A DNA stretch of 5,414 bases from Bacillota bacterium (GTDB lineage: Bacteria; Bacillota_A; Clostridia; Lachnospirales; Bianqueaceae). Shown here in pieces: positions 5,403 through 5,414 of the stretch. A model generated the notes under the pieces. The model did not search any database, was not told the DNA's origin, and saw only the letters and a program-made list of their open reading frames with translations. Every line of letters begins with the position of its first letter. Positions within the stretch are counted from its first letter, which is position 1. A program made the position numbers and the translations under genes. The stretch is taken from NCBI GenBank assembly GCA_017420625.1, contig JAFOIR010000423.1, forward strand, positions 1 through 5,414, in the 5' to 3' direction.

Positions 5403-5410
5403 GAGGGGAG
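5403..5410 (+). promoter_or_regulatory. Ribosome binding site of a gene starting beyond the window
   Basis: GAGGGGAG lies 4 bases before the window end, so a start codon is expected within a few bases outside. The 62 bases between the ACT gene stop and this site contain no recognised gene. Confidence 0.55.
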
Positions 5411-5414
5411 CAAG

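Overview
The window looks like a stretch of a Gram-positive Bacillota (Firmicutes) chromosome or integrated element, probably from an anaerobic gut-type clostridial or erysipelotrichial lineage. The basis is the class B sortase, strong purine-rich Shine-Dalgarno sites, a Bacillota-type half-size EamA transporter, and a DAACS transporter with an extra N-terminal domain of a kind I associate with Clostridia. I cannot name a species.

Three blocks differ visibly in base composition. Block 1 (1 to about 2215) is moderately AT-rich (25 of 60 G/C in 1021-1080). It holds the 3' part of a class B sortase gene, a single-pass membrane protein with a cytosolic repeat domain and extracellular Ig-like domains, and a 137-residue EamA-family transporter behind two tandem extended -10 promoter motifs. 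Block 2 (about 2216 to 4850) is GC-rich (38 of 60 in 2641-2700). It contains two intact genes, an alpha/beta-hydrolase esterase and a DAACS (glutamate/dicarboxylate-type) transporter with a fused N-terminal ATPase-like domain. It also contains debris: a histidine phosphatase gene with its middle missing, the last codons of a hexapeptide acyltransferase, and a possible third gene tail. Block 3 (about 4975 to the end) is AT-rich again (20 of 60 in 5041-5100). It has an ACT-domain protein gene and a ribosome binding site for a gene that starts beyond the window.

The main pattern is in blocks 2 and 3. Each of the three intact genes there starts 0 to 3 bases after the stop codon of a broken upstream reading frame. 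The upstream genes seem to have been deleted while their extreme 3' ends, which carry the Shine-Dalgarno sequences of the downstream genes, were kept. Two of these leaders also share a related sequence containing an identical 12-base core.

The sortase and the Ig-like protein are adjacent (13 bases apart to the first ATG, 19 to the preferred start) and probably act together at the cell envelope. The latter carries the QM..I..GLE.GL repeat that I associate with mobile-element proteins of Bacillota. The most unusual intact gene is the fused transporter: the cation-binding NMDGT motif and several substrate- or sodium-binding residues of the glutamate transporter family do not appear at the expected places. 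No RNA gene, CRISPR array, insertion sequence or convincing intrinsic terminator was found.
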